A DNA stretch of 64,000 nucleotides from NCBI RefSeq assembly GCF_016887565.1, contig NZ_CP069396.1, positions 2,941,001 to 3,005,000 of the forward strand. The letters are read 5' to 3'. The notes beneath the pieces are model-generated. The model was not told the DNA's origin and searched no databases. It saw only the letters and a program-made list of their open reading frames with translations. This document shows positions 1 through 11,567 of this stretch, piece by piece; within the stretch, counting starts at the first letter, position 1; the number at the start of each line of letters is the position of its first letter. A program made the position numbers and the translations under genes. Source of the stretch: Archangium violaceum. Its GTDB lineage: Bacteria; Myxococcota; Myxococcia; Myxococcales; Myxococcaceae.

Positions 1-1
1 A

Positions 2-847
2 CACCTCTTCGACGCCGTGGCCTTCTGGGTGGAGCGCTTTGAGATCGACGGTCTCCGCCTCGATGCCGCGGACGCCATGGACCCTGTGTTCTTCGATGCC
101 CTCGCCACCTTCTGCGGGGGGCTGCCTCGGGAGCTCTGGCTGATGGGCGAGGTCATCCATGGCGACTACCGCGAGTGGGCCCGGCCCGGGAGGCTGCACT
201 CCACCACGGACTACTCGCTGTGGAAGGCGCTGTGGTCGAGTCACAACGACAAGAACTACTTCGAGCTGGCCCACGCCTTGAAACGGCAGGTCGGTCCGAG
301 CGGGATGTACGAACACCTGACGCTCTACACCTTCGCGGACAACCACGACGTGAACCGGGCGGCGAGCCTGCTGAAGGAGTCCCACCACCTCCCGCTGCTC
401 TACCTGCTGCTCTTCACGCTCCCCGGCGTGCCGTCCCTCTACTACGGCGGTGAATGGGGGCAGACCGGACGCAAGGAGGGAGGCGATGACCGGCCGCTCC
501 GGCCGGCCCTGCCCGAACCGCCAGGCCCGGCGAGCCCCCTGCGCGAGACGCTCACCCGTCTCATCACGCTGCGGCACCAGCAGGAGCTGCTGCGTCGCGG
601 GAGCTACCGCGAGCTGGTGGTCCGCTCCGAGCAACTGGCCTTCGCGCGGGTGGACGCGCGCGAGTCTCTCGTGGTGGCGGTGAACGCCGCTTCGGCACCC
701 GCGGAGATGGATGTGCCCATGACCGGGGCACCGGATGGCGAGTGGACCGACCTGCTGGAACCCGGGCGCCGGTTCCCGCTGCGCGGCGGGCGCCTCCTGC
801 TCGGGGCATTGCCCCCGGCGTGGGGCCGGGTGTTGCGCCGGGCGTGA
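2..847 (+). CDS. Alpha-amylase family glycoside hydrolase (GH13), 5' truncated by window edge
   Basis: This is the C-terminal 281 residues of a GH13 enzyme; the reading frame is open to the left edge, so the start lies outside the window. The fragment carries three conserved catalytic regions: GLRLDAAD with the nucleophile Asp near residue 21, LMGEVIHG with the acid/base Glu, and FADNHD with the transition-state Asp. YYGGEWGQTG and the later DRPLRP stretch resemble cyclomaltodextrinase/maltogenic amylases rather than trehalohydrolases. It should hydrolyse alpha-1,4 glucans or maltodextrins; exact specificity cannot be read. A small beta-sandwich domain follows the barrel. No signal peptide can be judged. 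Confidence 0.85.
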   Translation, partial: HLFDAVAFWVERFEIDGLRLDAADAMDPVFFDALATFCGGLPRELWLMGEVIHGDYREWARPGRLHSTTDYSLWKALWSSHNDKNYFELAHALKRQVGPSGMYEHLTLYTFADNHDVNRAASLLKESHHLPLLYLLLFTLPGVPSLYYGGEWGQTGRKEGGDDRPLRPALPEPPGPASPLRETLTRLITLRHQQELLRRGSYRELVVRSEQLAFARVDARESLVVAVNAASAPAEMDVPMTGAPDGEWTDLLEPGRRFPLRGGRLLLGALPPAWGRVLRRA

Positions 848-893
848 GCCCACCGGGAGCGGCAGTCGGCTTCATCTCCAGACAGTGGCCCCT

Positions 894-933
894 ACAGGAG
901 TCCCGCTCGCACATCCCGGAGCGGGACTCCTGT
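894..933 (+). terminator. Strong hairpin after the GH13 gene
   Basis: A perfect 15-bp inverted repeat (894-908 with 919-933, 10-nt loop) starts 46 bases past the GH13 stop, followed by a pyrimidine-rich tail (cttctcg). It separates the GH13 gene from the cellulase. The tail is not a long T-run, so efficiency is uncertain. Confidence 0.7.
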
Positions 934-1076
934 CTTCTCGCACTCAAAGAAAGACATTCCATGGACAGGCGTTGATGGTTCTGGCTGCCCATGTTAGGGA
1001 TCAGGACATCCCCAGGGGGGCGTGGGTCTTCCGTAACGATTCGGTGGACGTGTCTGTCATTCCGCTGGAGGACAAA

Positions 1077-2162
1077 GTGAAAAGGAATTCGTTTCTGGGT
1101 TTGTCGACGGAGCTGGCGTGGCTGCGGGGGCTGTGCGTGGCGGCGCTGCTGAGTGGGTGTGGTGCCCCGGAGGTCAACGTCGAGCCGGATGGGCACACGG
1201 AGACGGACAACCAGGGGCCCCAGACCCCGGGGAACGAGGAGCGGCCATCGGGGAACGACGAGGTCGATGTGGCTTCGCCCGTGGGTCTACACGGTCAGCT
1301 CAAGATCGTGGGCAACCAGCTCCAGGATCAATACGGAGCACAGGTCCAGCTCAAGGGCATGAGCCTCTTCTGGAGCCAGTGGGGCGGCGCCTTCTACAAC
1401 GCGTCCGCCGTCAACTCACTGGCGGATGGCTGGAAGGTCTCCGTCGTCCGCGCCGCCATGGGGGTGGAGAACGGGGGTTATCTCACCAACCCGGCGGCGG
1501 AGAAGGCAAGGGTAAAGACTGTCGTCGACGCGGCCATCGCCAAGGGCATCTATGTGATCATCGACTGGCATGATCACAACGCCACCCAGCACACCCAGCA
1601 GTCCAAGGCTTTCTTCACGGAGATGGCCAGGCTCTACGGGAACAAGCCCAACGTCATCTTCGAGATCTTCAACGAGCCGGACGGCGAGTCCTGGAGCGAG
1701 GTGAAGACCTACGCCCTGGAGATCATCGGCGCCATCCGCGCCACGGGTGCGAACAACGTGGTGGTGGTGGGCACGCCGACCTGGTCGCAGGACGTGAACG
1801 TGGCCGCCGATAGCCCGATCACCCAGTATTCCAACGTGGCCTACACCCTTCACTTCTACGCGGGCACGCACAAGCAGTCCCTGCGCGACAAGGCCACGTA
1901 TGCCCTGTCCAAGGGCATTGCCCTGTTCGTGACCGAGTTCGGCACCTGCGATGCGTCTGGGAATGGAGGGCTCGACCTCGCCGAGTCCCAGCGCTGGATG
2001 GATTTCCTGAACAACAACAAGCTGAGCTGGGCCAACTGGTCGCTCTTCGACAAGCCCGAGACCGCCTCGGCGCTCGTCCCGGGGTCGAGCACCACGGGCC
2101 CCTGGCCGGACTCGGCGTTGACCCAGTCGGGCGCCTTCGTGAAGCAGAAGCTGCTTCAGTAG
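1077..2162 (+). CDS. GH5 endoglucanase-type lipoprotein (cellulase)
   Basis: A 361-residue secreted glycosidase. The GTG start at 1077 is chosen because GGAG lies 6 bases upstream and a lipoprotein signal follows at once, with lipobox LLSGC putting the lipidated Cys at residue 28. An acidic Pro/Gly/Asn linker leads to a GH5 (cellulase A) barrel. IFEIFNEPDG gives the acid/base Glu (about residue 200) and FVTEFG gives the nucleophile Glu (about 287). It is predicted to cleave beta-1,4 glucan on the cell surface. The reading frame continues open upstream to 735 but that part has no signal features. A hairpin separates it from the GH13 gene. Confidence 0.93.
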   Translation: MKRNSFLGLSTELAWLRGLCVAALLSGCGAPEVNVEPDGHTETDNQGPQTPGNEERPSGNDEVDVASPVGLHGQLKIVGNQLQDQYGAQVQLKGMSLFWSQWGGAFYNASAVNSLADGWKVSVVRAAMGVENGGYLTNPAAEKARVKTVVDAAIAKGIYVIIDWHDHNATQHTQQSKAFFTEMARLYGNKPNVIFEIFNEPDGESWSEVKTYALEIIGAIRATGANNVVVVGTPTWSQDVNVAADSPITQYSNVAYTLHFYAGTHKQSLRDKATYALSKGIALFVTEFGTCDASGNGGLDLAESQRWMDFLNNNKLSWANWSLFDKPETASALVPGSSTTGPWPDSALTQSGAFVKQKLLQ

Positions 2163-2168
2163 CGTGGC

Positions 2169-2195
2169 ACTCCCGAGGAGGCTCTACTCGGGAGT
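2169..2195. terminator. Bidirectional hairpin between convergent genes
   Basis: ACTCCCGAG (2169-2177) and CTCGGGAGT (2187-2195) form a 9-bp stem just after the cellulase stop, overlapping the last codons of the convergent amidohydrolase. It could terminate transcription from both sides. Confidence 0.6.
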
Positions 2196-3584
2196 CACCC
2201 GCCCGCGCACCTGGACGCCTCGCCGCCAGACGGCGTGGATGCTCCGGGTGTTGCGGATGTCCTGGAGCGGATCGGAATCCAGCACCACCAGGTCCGCCAC
2301 CATCCCCGGTGAGATTGCTCCCTGGTCCTTCAATCCCAACAGCGCGGCCGAGTCGCGCGTCGCCACGCGCAGGGCCTGGGCCGGTGTCAGGCCGGCCTGG
2401 GTCATCAGCTCGAGCTCGCGGTGCTCGGCGAAGCCGGGAATGCGCTGGGGCAGGGCGCCCGAGTCGGTGCCGAAGCCGAGCTTCACGCCCGCCTGGTGCA
2501 GGGCGCGCAGGTTCTCCAGATTGAGCGCCACCGCCTTCCGCGCGTTCGCCGCGCCCGGGCTGGCGAGTGTCTCGCGCCGCCACTGGGGTGAATCGAAACG
2601 CTGTTGCAGGGCCGGACTCACCGCGGCGCGGAAGAAGGGCTCGTCCATCCAGGCGGGGTGCTCGGCGTAGATGTAGTTCGCCTCGTCCAGGTTGATGGTG
2701 GGGATGTACCAGACACCCCGCGCCTTCATGGCCTGGATGAAGGCGTCGTCCACCGGCCGATCTCGCACCCCGTGGGCGATCACATCGATTCCCGCCTCGA
2801 CCAATGCCTTGGCGTCTTCCAGGTCGTGGATGTGTGCGGCGGCCCGCAGGCCGTGGCGATGGGCCTCGTCGATCGCCGCGCGGTAGACCTCGGGGCTCAG
2901 CTTGGGCAGCCCGCCACTCATGCTGTCGACCCAGAGCTTCACCATGTCGACGCCTCGCGCGGCCATGTCACGCACCGCCTCGCGCGCGGCCTCGGCCGTT
3001 TCGGGACGCGCGACCTGGTCGTCCTCGAGGCCCATGCCTCGCGCCGGTGGCGCGCCCATCGGAGCGCCAATGCCGGGTCCGGCTCCATGGAGATCCGCGC
3101 CGCCGGTGTTGCGGATCATCTCCCGCCGCAGCGTGTAGAACAGGGGCGGGTTCAGGCCCAGCGAGTTGATGGTCGTCACCCCGTACTCGGCATACCGGGC
3201 CAACTGCCGGGAGATGTTCTCTCGGGTGTAGAAGCTCCGTCCCGTCTCCACGCCCGAGACGTTGCCGACGTGGGAGTGAGCGGAGATCAGCCCCGGGATG
3301 ATCGTCCTGCCGGAGTAGTCGATCACCTGCGCGTTGGCTGGAACCTGAAGCGAGCCACGAGGCCCCACGGCACGAATGCGCTCGCCTTCGAGCACCACCG
3401 TTGCCGGGCCACTCAGGGCCTCGCCGTCGAAGACACGGGCACCCTCCAGGACGACCACGGGGGGAGGCGTGGCCGGGGCCGGGGCATGGGCACAGCCAAC
3501 GACCGTGTGGAGGACGAGCACCGCGAGGGCACCCACCCGGATGGAGAGGCGAAGGGGTAGCGAAGAGGCGTCCGGTCGAACCAT
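2184..3584 (-). CDS. Amidohydrolase lipoprotein (imidazolonepropionase/prolidase-like)
   Basis: A 466-residue metal-dependent amidohydrolase. The start at 3584 (MVRPDASS) places a signal sequence ending in VVGC, so it is probably a lipoprotein. The TIM-barrel family pattern is clear: GRTIIPGLISAHSHVG with the HxH metal pair, VKLWVD with the likely bridging Lys, AAAHIHD and IAHGV histidines, and GTDSGALP with the last Asp. The C-terminus carries the usual PGMVADLVVLDSDP beta-sandwich return. These enzymes often cleave dipeptides or cyclic amides; the substrate cannot be assigned. It diverges from the acyltransferase with about 70 bases between starts. Confidence 0.88.
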   Translation of the reverse strand: MVRPDASSLPLRLSIRVGALAVLVLHTVVGCAHAPAPATPPPVVVLEGARVFDGEALSGPATVVLEGERIRAVGPRGSLQVPANAQVIDYSGRTIIPGLISAHSHVGNVSGVETGRSFYTRENISRQLARYAEYGVTTINSLGLNPPLFYTLRREMIRNTGGADLHGAGPGIGAPMGAPPARGMGLEDDQVARPETAEAAREAVRDMAARGVDMVKLWVDSMSGGLPKLSPEVYRAAIDEAHRHGLRAAAHIHDLEDAKALVEAGIDVIAHGVRDRPVDDAFIQAMKARGVWYIPTINLDEANYIYAEHPAWMDEPFFRAAVSPALQQRFDSPQWRRETLASPGAANARKAVALNLENLRALHQAGVKLGFGTDSGALPQRIPGFAEHRELELMTQAGLTPAQALRVATRDSAALLGLKDQGAISPGMVADLVVLDSDPLQDIRNTRSIHAVWRRGVQVRGRVTPE

Positions 3585-3652
3585 GCGGCCAGGATGTCCG
3601 CCTCGCACTCCTCGTGCAATGCGGGAGTCCTCGTCCGGTGTACACTGCGCGC

Positions 3653-4990
3653 GTGTTCTACAGCATCGTGCGTGCGGTCGTGGCCCTGGCGCTTCGGCTC
3701 TTCTACCGGGTGAAGGTGAACGCCCCTTCGGCCGAGCCCGAGGGCCCGGTCATGTTCGTGGGCAACCACCCCAATGGCCTCATCGACCCGGCGCTGGTCT
3801 TCATCCTCACGCGCCGTCACGTGACGTTCCTGGCCAAGGAGCCGCTCTTCCGGCTGCCCGTCATCGGCTGGCTGCTGAAGGGCCTGGGCGCACTGCCGGT
3901 GTATCGCAAGCAGGATGACCCCTCGCAGATGGGGAAGAACGAGGGGACGTTGGATGCCGCGCGCGGGGCGCTGGTGCAGGGGCGGGCCATCACCCTGTTC
4001 CCCGAGGGGAAGAGTCACTCGGAGCCCTCGCTGGCGGAGCTGAAGACGGGGGCGGCGCGCATCGCGCTCGGGGCGGCGAAGCAGGGGGCGCCGGTGCGCA
4101 TCGTGCCGGTGGGCCTCACGTACGCGGACAAGCACGTGTTCCACAGTGAGGTGCTCATCGAGATGGGCACGCCCATCGAGGTGCGGGACTTCCTCCCGGC
4201 GGACGCGGCGGGAGAGGTGGAGTCGGTGCGCAAGCTCACCGAGCGCATCGCCGGGGGGCTGAAGTCCGTCACGCTCAACCTGGAGCGGTGGGAGGATCTG
4301 CCGCTCATCCAGCTGTCCGAGCAGCTCTATGCGTTCCGGCAGAAGGAGAAGGTGGACCCCGAGCGGCTGAAGCACTGGGCGCGGGGGCTTCAGATCTTCC
4401 GCGCCGAGCAACCCGAGCGCTTCGAGTGGATGCGCGGGGTGCTGATGTCCTTCCAGAGGCGGTTGGCCCTGGTGCGGGGAGACCCCACGGACCTGACGCT
4501 GGAGTACCGGACGGGACCGGTGGCGCGTTTCGCGCTGAAGAACCTGGCGCTGCTCGTGTTCGGGCTGCCGCTGTTCCTCACGGGGCTCGTGCTGTTCTAC
4601 GTGCCGTACCTGCTGCCGAGGTGGGCGAGCCGGAAGGCAGAGTTGGACGTGCAGGCCACGGCGAAGTTCCTCACGGCGCTGGTGACGTCGCTGACGTGGT
4701 GGGCGGTGCTGACGGTGGGGGCGTGGCTGTGGCGCGGGCCGGCGCTGGGCGTGCCGGTGCTGCTGGGGGTGCCGCCGCTGGCGCTCTTCACCCTGTACTT
4801 CTCCGAGCGGTGGCAGGTGGTGCTGCGGGACGTGTCCGTGTTCTTCACGCTGGGGAGCCGGGTGCGGTTGAAGGCCCTGCTGCTCAACGAGGGGGAGCGC
4901 CTGGCGACCGAGGTGGAGCAACTGGCCGGGGAGTACCGGCCGCGTCTGGAGCAGCCCGTTGCGCCATTAGCTATGGTAGCAGGGCGGTGA
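3653..4990 (+). CDS. 1-acylglycerol-3-phosphate acyltransferase family membrane protein
   Basis: A 445-residue PlsC-type acyltransferase. FVGNHPNGLIDPAL is the HX4D catalytic motif (here NHxxxxxD), LPVYR follows, and ITLFPEGKSHSEP is the third (FPEG) motif. A C-terminal region of two to four hydrophobic helices (about residues 300-390) anchors it in the membrane, which is longer than plain PlsC. It should transfer acyl groups to a glycerolipid. GTG at 3653 is a plausible start; an in-frame GTG at 3638 is possible. No ribosome site is evident; a TACACT box lies 7 bases before 3653, so a leaderless mRNA is conceivable. Confidence 0.85.
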   Translation: MFYSIVRAVVALALRLFYRVKVNAPSAEPEGPVMFVGNHPNGLIDPALVFILTRRHVTFLAKEPLFRLPVIGWLLKGLGALPVYRKQDDPSQMGKNEGTLDAARGALVQGRAITLFPEGKSHSEPSLAELKTGAARIALGAAKQGAPVRIVPVGLTYADKHVFHSEVLIEMGTPIEVRDFLPADAAGEVESVRKLTERIAGGLKSVTLNLERWEDLPLIQLSEQLYAFRQKEKVDPERLKHWARGLQIFRAEQPERFEWMRGVLMSFQRRLALVRGDPTDLTLEYRTGPVARFALKNLALLVFGLPLFLTGLVLFYVPYLLPRWASRKAELDVQATAKFLTALVTSLTWWAVLTVGAWLWRGPALGVPVLLGVPPLALFTLYFSERWQVVLRDVSVFFTLGSRVRLKALLLNEGERLATEVEQLAGEYRPRLEQPVAPLAMVAGR

Positions 4991-5020
4991 GCCCTCGCCC
5001 TGGCGGGCACCGACCGCGAC

Positions 5021-7279
5021 ATGGACCCCGGCAACGACAAGTGGCCTGACTCGCTCCAGGCGCTCTACGAGCAGGTGGCTGGCGCCCTCCCCGAGGCGGT
5101 GCTGACCTCGCGTCCCCAGTGGGCGGAGCGGCTCGCCGAGTGGGTGCGCGCGGCCTCGCTGGACGAGCGCGAGACGGCGCAGGCGGCCGCCTGGTCCCGG
5201 TTGGACTCGGGCTCCCGGTCCCCCGGCGAGCTGCTGTTCCTGCTGGCCCACTGTGGCGAGCTGCTGTGGCCCTACTCGGAGCCGCCGAAGGAGCTGCTCC
5301 AGCGGTTGATCTCCCGGCAGGAGCAGCTCGTCCAGGCGCTCAAGGGCGGGGGCCAGGAAGAGGCCGTCGAGCCGCTCGTGCGCGAGGTGGATGCCGAGCT
5401 GTCCAAGGTCCTGACGCGCTATTTGAAGCGTCACCCCGAGGGGCTGGTGGACCTCGTGAGGGGCGTGCGCTGCACGTTCGACGGCAGGGTGCTGCGGTTC
5501 AACGAGACGGTGGAGCTGGACCTGAAGGTCCTCCTCGGCTCGGAGAGGCGCGCCATCGGGAGGCTCGACCAGCTGCGGGCGCTGCTGCCGCACCTGCGCG
5601 AGGGCCGCGACAAGCTGGTGGGGTTCATCCGGGAGCGGGCGGCGAAGATGCCCTGGCGCGAGTGCCGCGACCTGCTGGAGGAGAAGCTCTTCCAGCTGGT
5701 GGCCTCGCCCGAGGGGCGGAGTGAGCTGCGCGGCTTCCTGGGGTGCTACGCGAACGGGCGGCGCGAGACGCGCTGGTGCACGAGGGCGAGCCTGCTGCTC
5801 GCGGGGAATCTGGAAGGGGAAGGACCGCTGGCGGTGACCGAGAGCCTCTGTGAGCTGCTGGCGTACTTCGAGGCCCCCGTGGACGGCGTGCGAGGCGCGC
5901 TGCAGGCGCTGGTCGCCAGCATGCACGAGGACAAGGACCTGGAGCGGCACCGGCTGGTGGCGGACAAGTGCTGGGAGCGCGTGGAGCCCAAGGGCGAGCC
6001 GGGCCTGGCGCTCGTGCTGCTGTGGTTGGAGGAGAGCTTCTTCCGGGTGGCGCTGCGGCAGGGGGCGGCGGATGCCTTCGAGCGGCGGAACCGGGCCCGC
6101 GAGCGGGTGGGCGTGCTGCCGGTGGCGGAGACGCTGTACTGGCTGGCGGAGGAGTGCGCGGACCTGTGGCCGCGCGTGGGGTCGGAGCGCCGGCCTGGAG
6201 CGGACGAGCTGGCGGCCTGGCGGCAGGAGGTGACCCGGCGGCTCGCGAGGAAGCCGGTGCTGCGCAAGGCGGCGATCGAGTTCTTCCTGTGGTGCGCGCC
6301 GGACACGGCGGCCGCCGAGGCGGAGCTGGTGACGCTGTCGCTGGTGAAGACCTCCACGGATCGGCGGGTGCTGCGCCGTCTGGGCGAGCACCCTTCCACG
6401 CGCGTGCGGTTCCGTGTGCGAGCCATCAACGCCTGGCTCGCGGCCGGGCCTGAGGCGGCACCCGACCCGGAGACGCCCGCGACGCTGACGGGAGCCCTGC
6501 GGCACCTGAGGGCGGCGGGGACGGTGGGTCTTGGCGGGGGCCGGACGTGGCTGCGGGACAGGGACCTGGAGGAGCTGCTGCTGGGCGCGTTCAGCCGGGT
6601 GGAGCGGGACTTCTCCGCGCGCTACCCGGAGCACTTCCGGGAGGACGAAGCGCAGCTGGTCACGAGGCTGCTCGAGGACCTGAAGCGCGAGTTGGAGAGC
6701 ATCCGCTCGGACCTGTCGATCCTGCTCTCGCAGGGGCAGCCGGTGCCTCTGGAGCTGGACCTCCAGTACCGGAGGACGCGGGAGCCCGTGGAGGGAGAGC
6801 CGGCACCGGAGAACCCGAGACCGGCTGGAGTGGAGCTGGCCTTCGTGCTGAAGGTGGAGGTCGACTCCTTCCTCACGACGAAGCGGGCAGTGCTGGTGCA
6901 CACGAGGAAGCTGGAGCAGCGAGGGGCGGGGCAGTGGGCGCCGAACATCCGGCTCGCGCGGGAGCAGGTGGACGAGCTGCTCGGACAGAGCGAGTCCTCG
7001 TTCTGCCTGTTCCTGGTGCCGCCCTCGCTGCGAGCCGAGTGCTGGATGGTGCCCGCGCGGCTGGTGCGGGGCCTGATGGAAGCGCAGGACTCGCTCTCGA
7101 CCGTGTCACGGGAAGGTGTCCAGCGGGTGGCGCGCTCCCTGGCGCAGTGGATGACCTACGATCTGCTGGGACTGTGGACCGGAGACGACCGGCCCGCCAT
7201 GATGGAGCGCGCGGAGGGGCGCTCGGAGCGAGGCCCGGACTTCGTCGTGGAGGTCTCCATCCGCAAAGGGGGGCGGTAA
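5021..7279 (+). CDS. Large hypothetical protein, coupled to the following gene
   Basis: A 752-residue protein I do not recognise. It has no signal peptide or membrane helix, so it is probably cytoplasmic. It is rich in Leu, Arg and Glu and looks helical over the first 500 residues, with many charged amphipathic stretches. The last 170 residues look like a separate alpha/beta domain (pattern FVLKVEVDSFLTTKRAVLV, then an aromatic-rich FCLFLVPP strand and WMVPARLVRGL helix). That pattern recalls nuclease-like or effector-associated domains, but this is only an impression. The ATG at 5021 is the first plausible start. Its stop codon overlaps the ATG of the N-acetyltransferase (TAATG). Confidence 0.75.
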   Translation: MDPGNDKWPDSLQALYEQVAGALPEAVLTSRPQWAERLAEWVRAASLDERETAQAAAWSRLDSGSRSPGELLFLLAHCGELLWPYSEPPKELLQRLISRQEQLVQALKGGGQEEAVEPLVREVDAELSKVLTRYLKRHPEGLVDLVRGVRCTFDGRVLRFNETVELDLKVLLGSERRAIGRLDQLRALLPHLREGRDKLVGFIRERAAKMPWRECRDLLEEKLFQLVASPEGRSELRGFLGCYANGRRETRWCTRASLLLAGNLEGEGPLAVTESLCELLAYFEAPVDGVRGALQALVASMHEDKDLERHRLVADKCWERVEPKGEPGLALVLLWLEESFFRVALRQGAADAFERRNRARERVGVLPVAETLYWLAEECADLWPRVGSERRPGADELAAWRQEVTRRLARKPVLRKAAIEFFLWCAPDTAAAEAELVTLSLVKTSTDRRVLRRLGEHPSTRVRFRVRAINAWLAAGPEAAPDPETPATLTGALRHLRAAGTVGLGGGRTWLRDRDLEELLLGAFSRVERDFSARYPEHFREDEAQLVTRLLEDLKRELESIRSDLSILLSQGQPVPLELDLQYRRTREPVEGEPAPENPRPAGVELAFVLKVEVDSFLTTKRAVLVHTRKLEQRGAGQWAPNIRLAREQVDELLGQSESSFCLFLVPPSLRAECWMVPARLVRGLMEAQDSLSTVSREGVQRVARSLAQWMTYDLLGLWTGDDRPAMMERAEGRSERGPDFVVEVSIRKGGR

Positions 7280-8091
7280 TGGACATCGGTCTGTATCTTC
7301 AGCGGTTGGGGTACGAGGGGCCTCTGACGCCCACGCGGGAGACCTTGCGCGGGCTGCAGGTCAGGCACCTCGAGTCCGTTCCTTTCGAGAACCTCGATAT
7401 ATGGAGCCAACGTCCCATCGTCCTCGACGAAGCGGCCTTCTTCGACAAGGTCGTCCGGGGCCGTCGCGGCGGGTTCTGCTTCGAGCTGAATGGCCTGTTC
7501 GCGGTTCTCCTGCGCGCGCTCGGCTTCCAGGTGACGTACCTGTCCGGGCGGGTGTCTCAGGACGGGCGCCAGTGCTCCGGTCCCGAGTTCGATCACCTCG
7601 TCCTGGAGATCGCCCTGGACGATGGGCCGTGGCTCGTGGACGTGGGCTTCGGTGATGGCTTCGCGGAGCCGCTGCCCATCGCGCCCGGGCAGTGGACTTC
7701 GGGTGGACGGATATTCCGTCTGGAACTGAGCGGGGGCCTTTGGACGCTCTCCAGGGAAGAGCCGGACGGGACGTGGAAGCTCCTCTATGCGTTCTCACGC
7801 GTGCCGAGGCGGTTGGAGCAGTTCTCGGAGATGTGCCGGTACCACCAGACCTCGCCCGACTCGTTCTTCCTCAAGAACCGCATCTGCTCGCGCATGACCC
7901 CCACGGGGCGGGTGACCCTGATCGGAGATCGGCTCCTCTTCACGGAGGCGGGACAGCGCGTGGATCGGACACTCGACACGCACGAGCAAGTCGAGCAGGT
8001 CCTGCTCGAACATTTCGGAATTCCTCGCGGGTCCCTTGCTTCACCCAACGGGCCGCCAGGTCTCCCAGGTGGTCTTCAGTCCGCCCGTTGA
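7279..8091 (+). CDS. Arylamine N-acetyltransferase
   Basis: A 270-residue cytoplasmic NAT. The catalytic triad is intact: Cys67 in RRGGFCFELN, His106 in EFDHLVLE and Asp121 in WLVDVGFGD. VPFENLDI near residue 35 is another family signature. It moves an acetyl (or other acyl) group from CoA to aromatic amines or hydrazines, and related enzymes release amide-type natural products. The ATG overlaps the upstream stop by one base, with a GGGGGG run just before it, so translation is coupled to the unknown 752-residue protein. It converges with the flavin oxidoreductase 26 bases downstream. Confidence 0.93.
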   Translation: MDIGLYLQRLGYEGPLTPTRETLRGLQVRHLESVPFENLDIWSQRPIVLDEAAFFDKVVRGRRGGFCFELNGLFAVLLRALGFQVTYLSGRVSQDGRQCSGPEFDHLVLEIALDDGPWLVDVGFGDGFAEPLPIAPGQWTSGGRIFRLELSGGLWTLSREEPDGTWKLLYAFSRVPRRLEQFSEMCRYHQTSPDSFFLKNRICSRMTPTGRVTLIGDRLLFTEAGQRVDRTLDTHEQVEQVLLEHFGIPRGSLASPNGPPGLPGGLQSAR

Positions 8092-8117
8092 GTCCCGTGC
8101 TCGCCGATGCGCGCGCC

Positions 8118-10569
<2,452 letters not shown>

Positions 10570-10573
<4 letters not shown>

Positions 10574-11499
10574 GAACGGGTGGCTCCGAAGCGGTGCGCC
10601 AGCAGGCCCCAGCGCAGGCCTCGATCGCTCACGAGGCAGCGCTCGAGCCCGAGCGCACGCACGCCCTCGAGCAGGATGAGGGCTCCGGCGGGAATCACGT
10701 CCGCGCGCTTGGGCTGGAGGCCGGGCAGGGCCTGGCGCTCGGCCAGGGGCATCCGGCACAGCTTGTCCGCGAGGGCCTCCAGCTCGGCGCGCGAAAGGGT
10801 GCCGCCGTGCACGCGCGCGGAGTCATACGGGTCGATGGCGTGCTGGAGGGTGAAGAGCGTCGTCACCGTGCCGGCGATGCCCACCATTTGTGCGCCCGGA
10901 GGGCAGGGGGGCAGCGCGGAGAACGTCTCGCGCAGGTGCGACTCCACGCGGGCCCGGTCCTCGGCGGACAGCGGGTCCGTGCGCACGTAGCGCTCGGTCA
11001 TGCGCACCGAGCCCACGTCGAAGCTGTGCCGGAAGGCCACGCGGCCCTGCGCGTCACCGTAGATGAACTCGGTGGAGCCTCCGCCGATGTCCACCACCAC
11101 CAGCGGCCCGGCCGCGTCGCGCCCGAAGTCCGCGTACGCCGAGGTGAAGGACAGCTGCGCCTCCAGCTCGCCGGAGATGATGTCCACCGTCACCCCGGCG
11201 CGGTCCCTGGCCGCCGAGAGGAACTCGGCGCCGTTCTCCGCGTCGCGCGCCGCGCTGGTGGCGGACACGGCGATGGCCTCCGCGCCCAGGCGCCGCGCCT
11301 GGCTGGCGAAGTCGGACAGCACCTGGAGTGTGGTCTCCATGCCCTCGGGCGACAGGCGGCGGCTCTTGTCCACGCCGCGGCCCAGACGGGTGATCTCCGC
11401 GCGCTCCTCCACCGCTTGGAAGCGGCCATCGGGCAGGCGGTCGGCGACGAGCAGGAGGACCGAGTTGGTCCCCACGTCGATGGTGGCGTAACGAGGCAT
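10570..11499 (-). CDS. Ppx/GppA family exopolyphosphatase
   Basis: A 309-residue cytoplasmic phosphatase of the actin-like ATPase fold. ATIDVGTNSVLLLVAD at the N-terminus is the first phosphate loop, VVVDIGGGSTEF the second, and VGIAGTVTTL the third. It lacks the C-terminal HD-like domain of long Ppx/GppA enzymes, so it is the short form. It should hydrolyse polyphosphate and/or pppGpp, tying it to the stringent response. It is the first gene of a two-gene unit with the MFS transporter. Confidence 0.9.
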
Positions 11500-11567
11500 C
11501 CGCCGAGTCTACCCAGCGCGGCGGCGCCTCCAAAGCTTCCGCCAGCCGCTGGGACTCCGGGTACGGG

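Noticed and set aside
4967-6901. A 644-residue minus-strand frame across the 752-residue unknown gene
   Set aside because: Its His/Gln/Arg/Leu composition is typical of an antisense shadow in GC-rich DNA, and the plus frame has normal composition and coupling.
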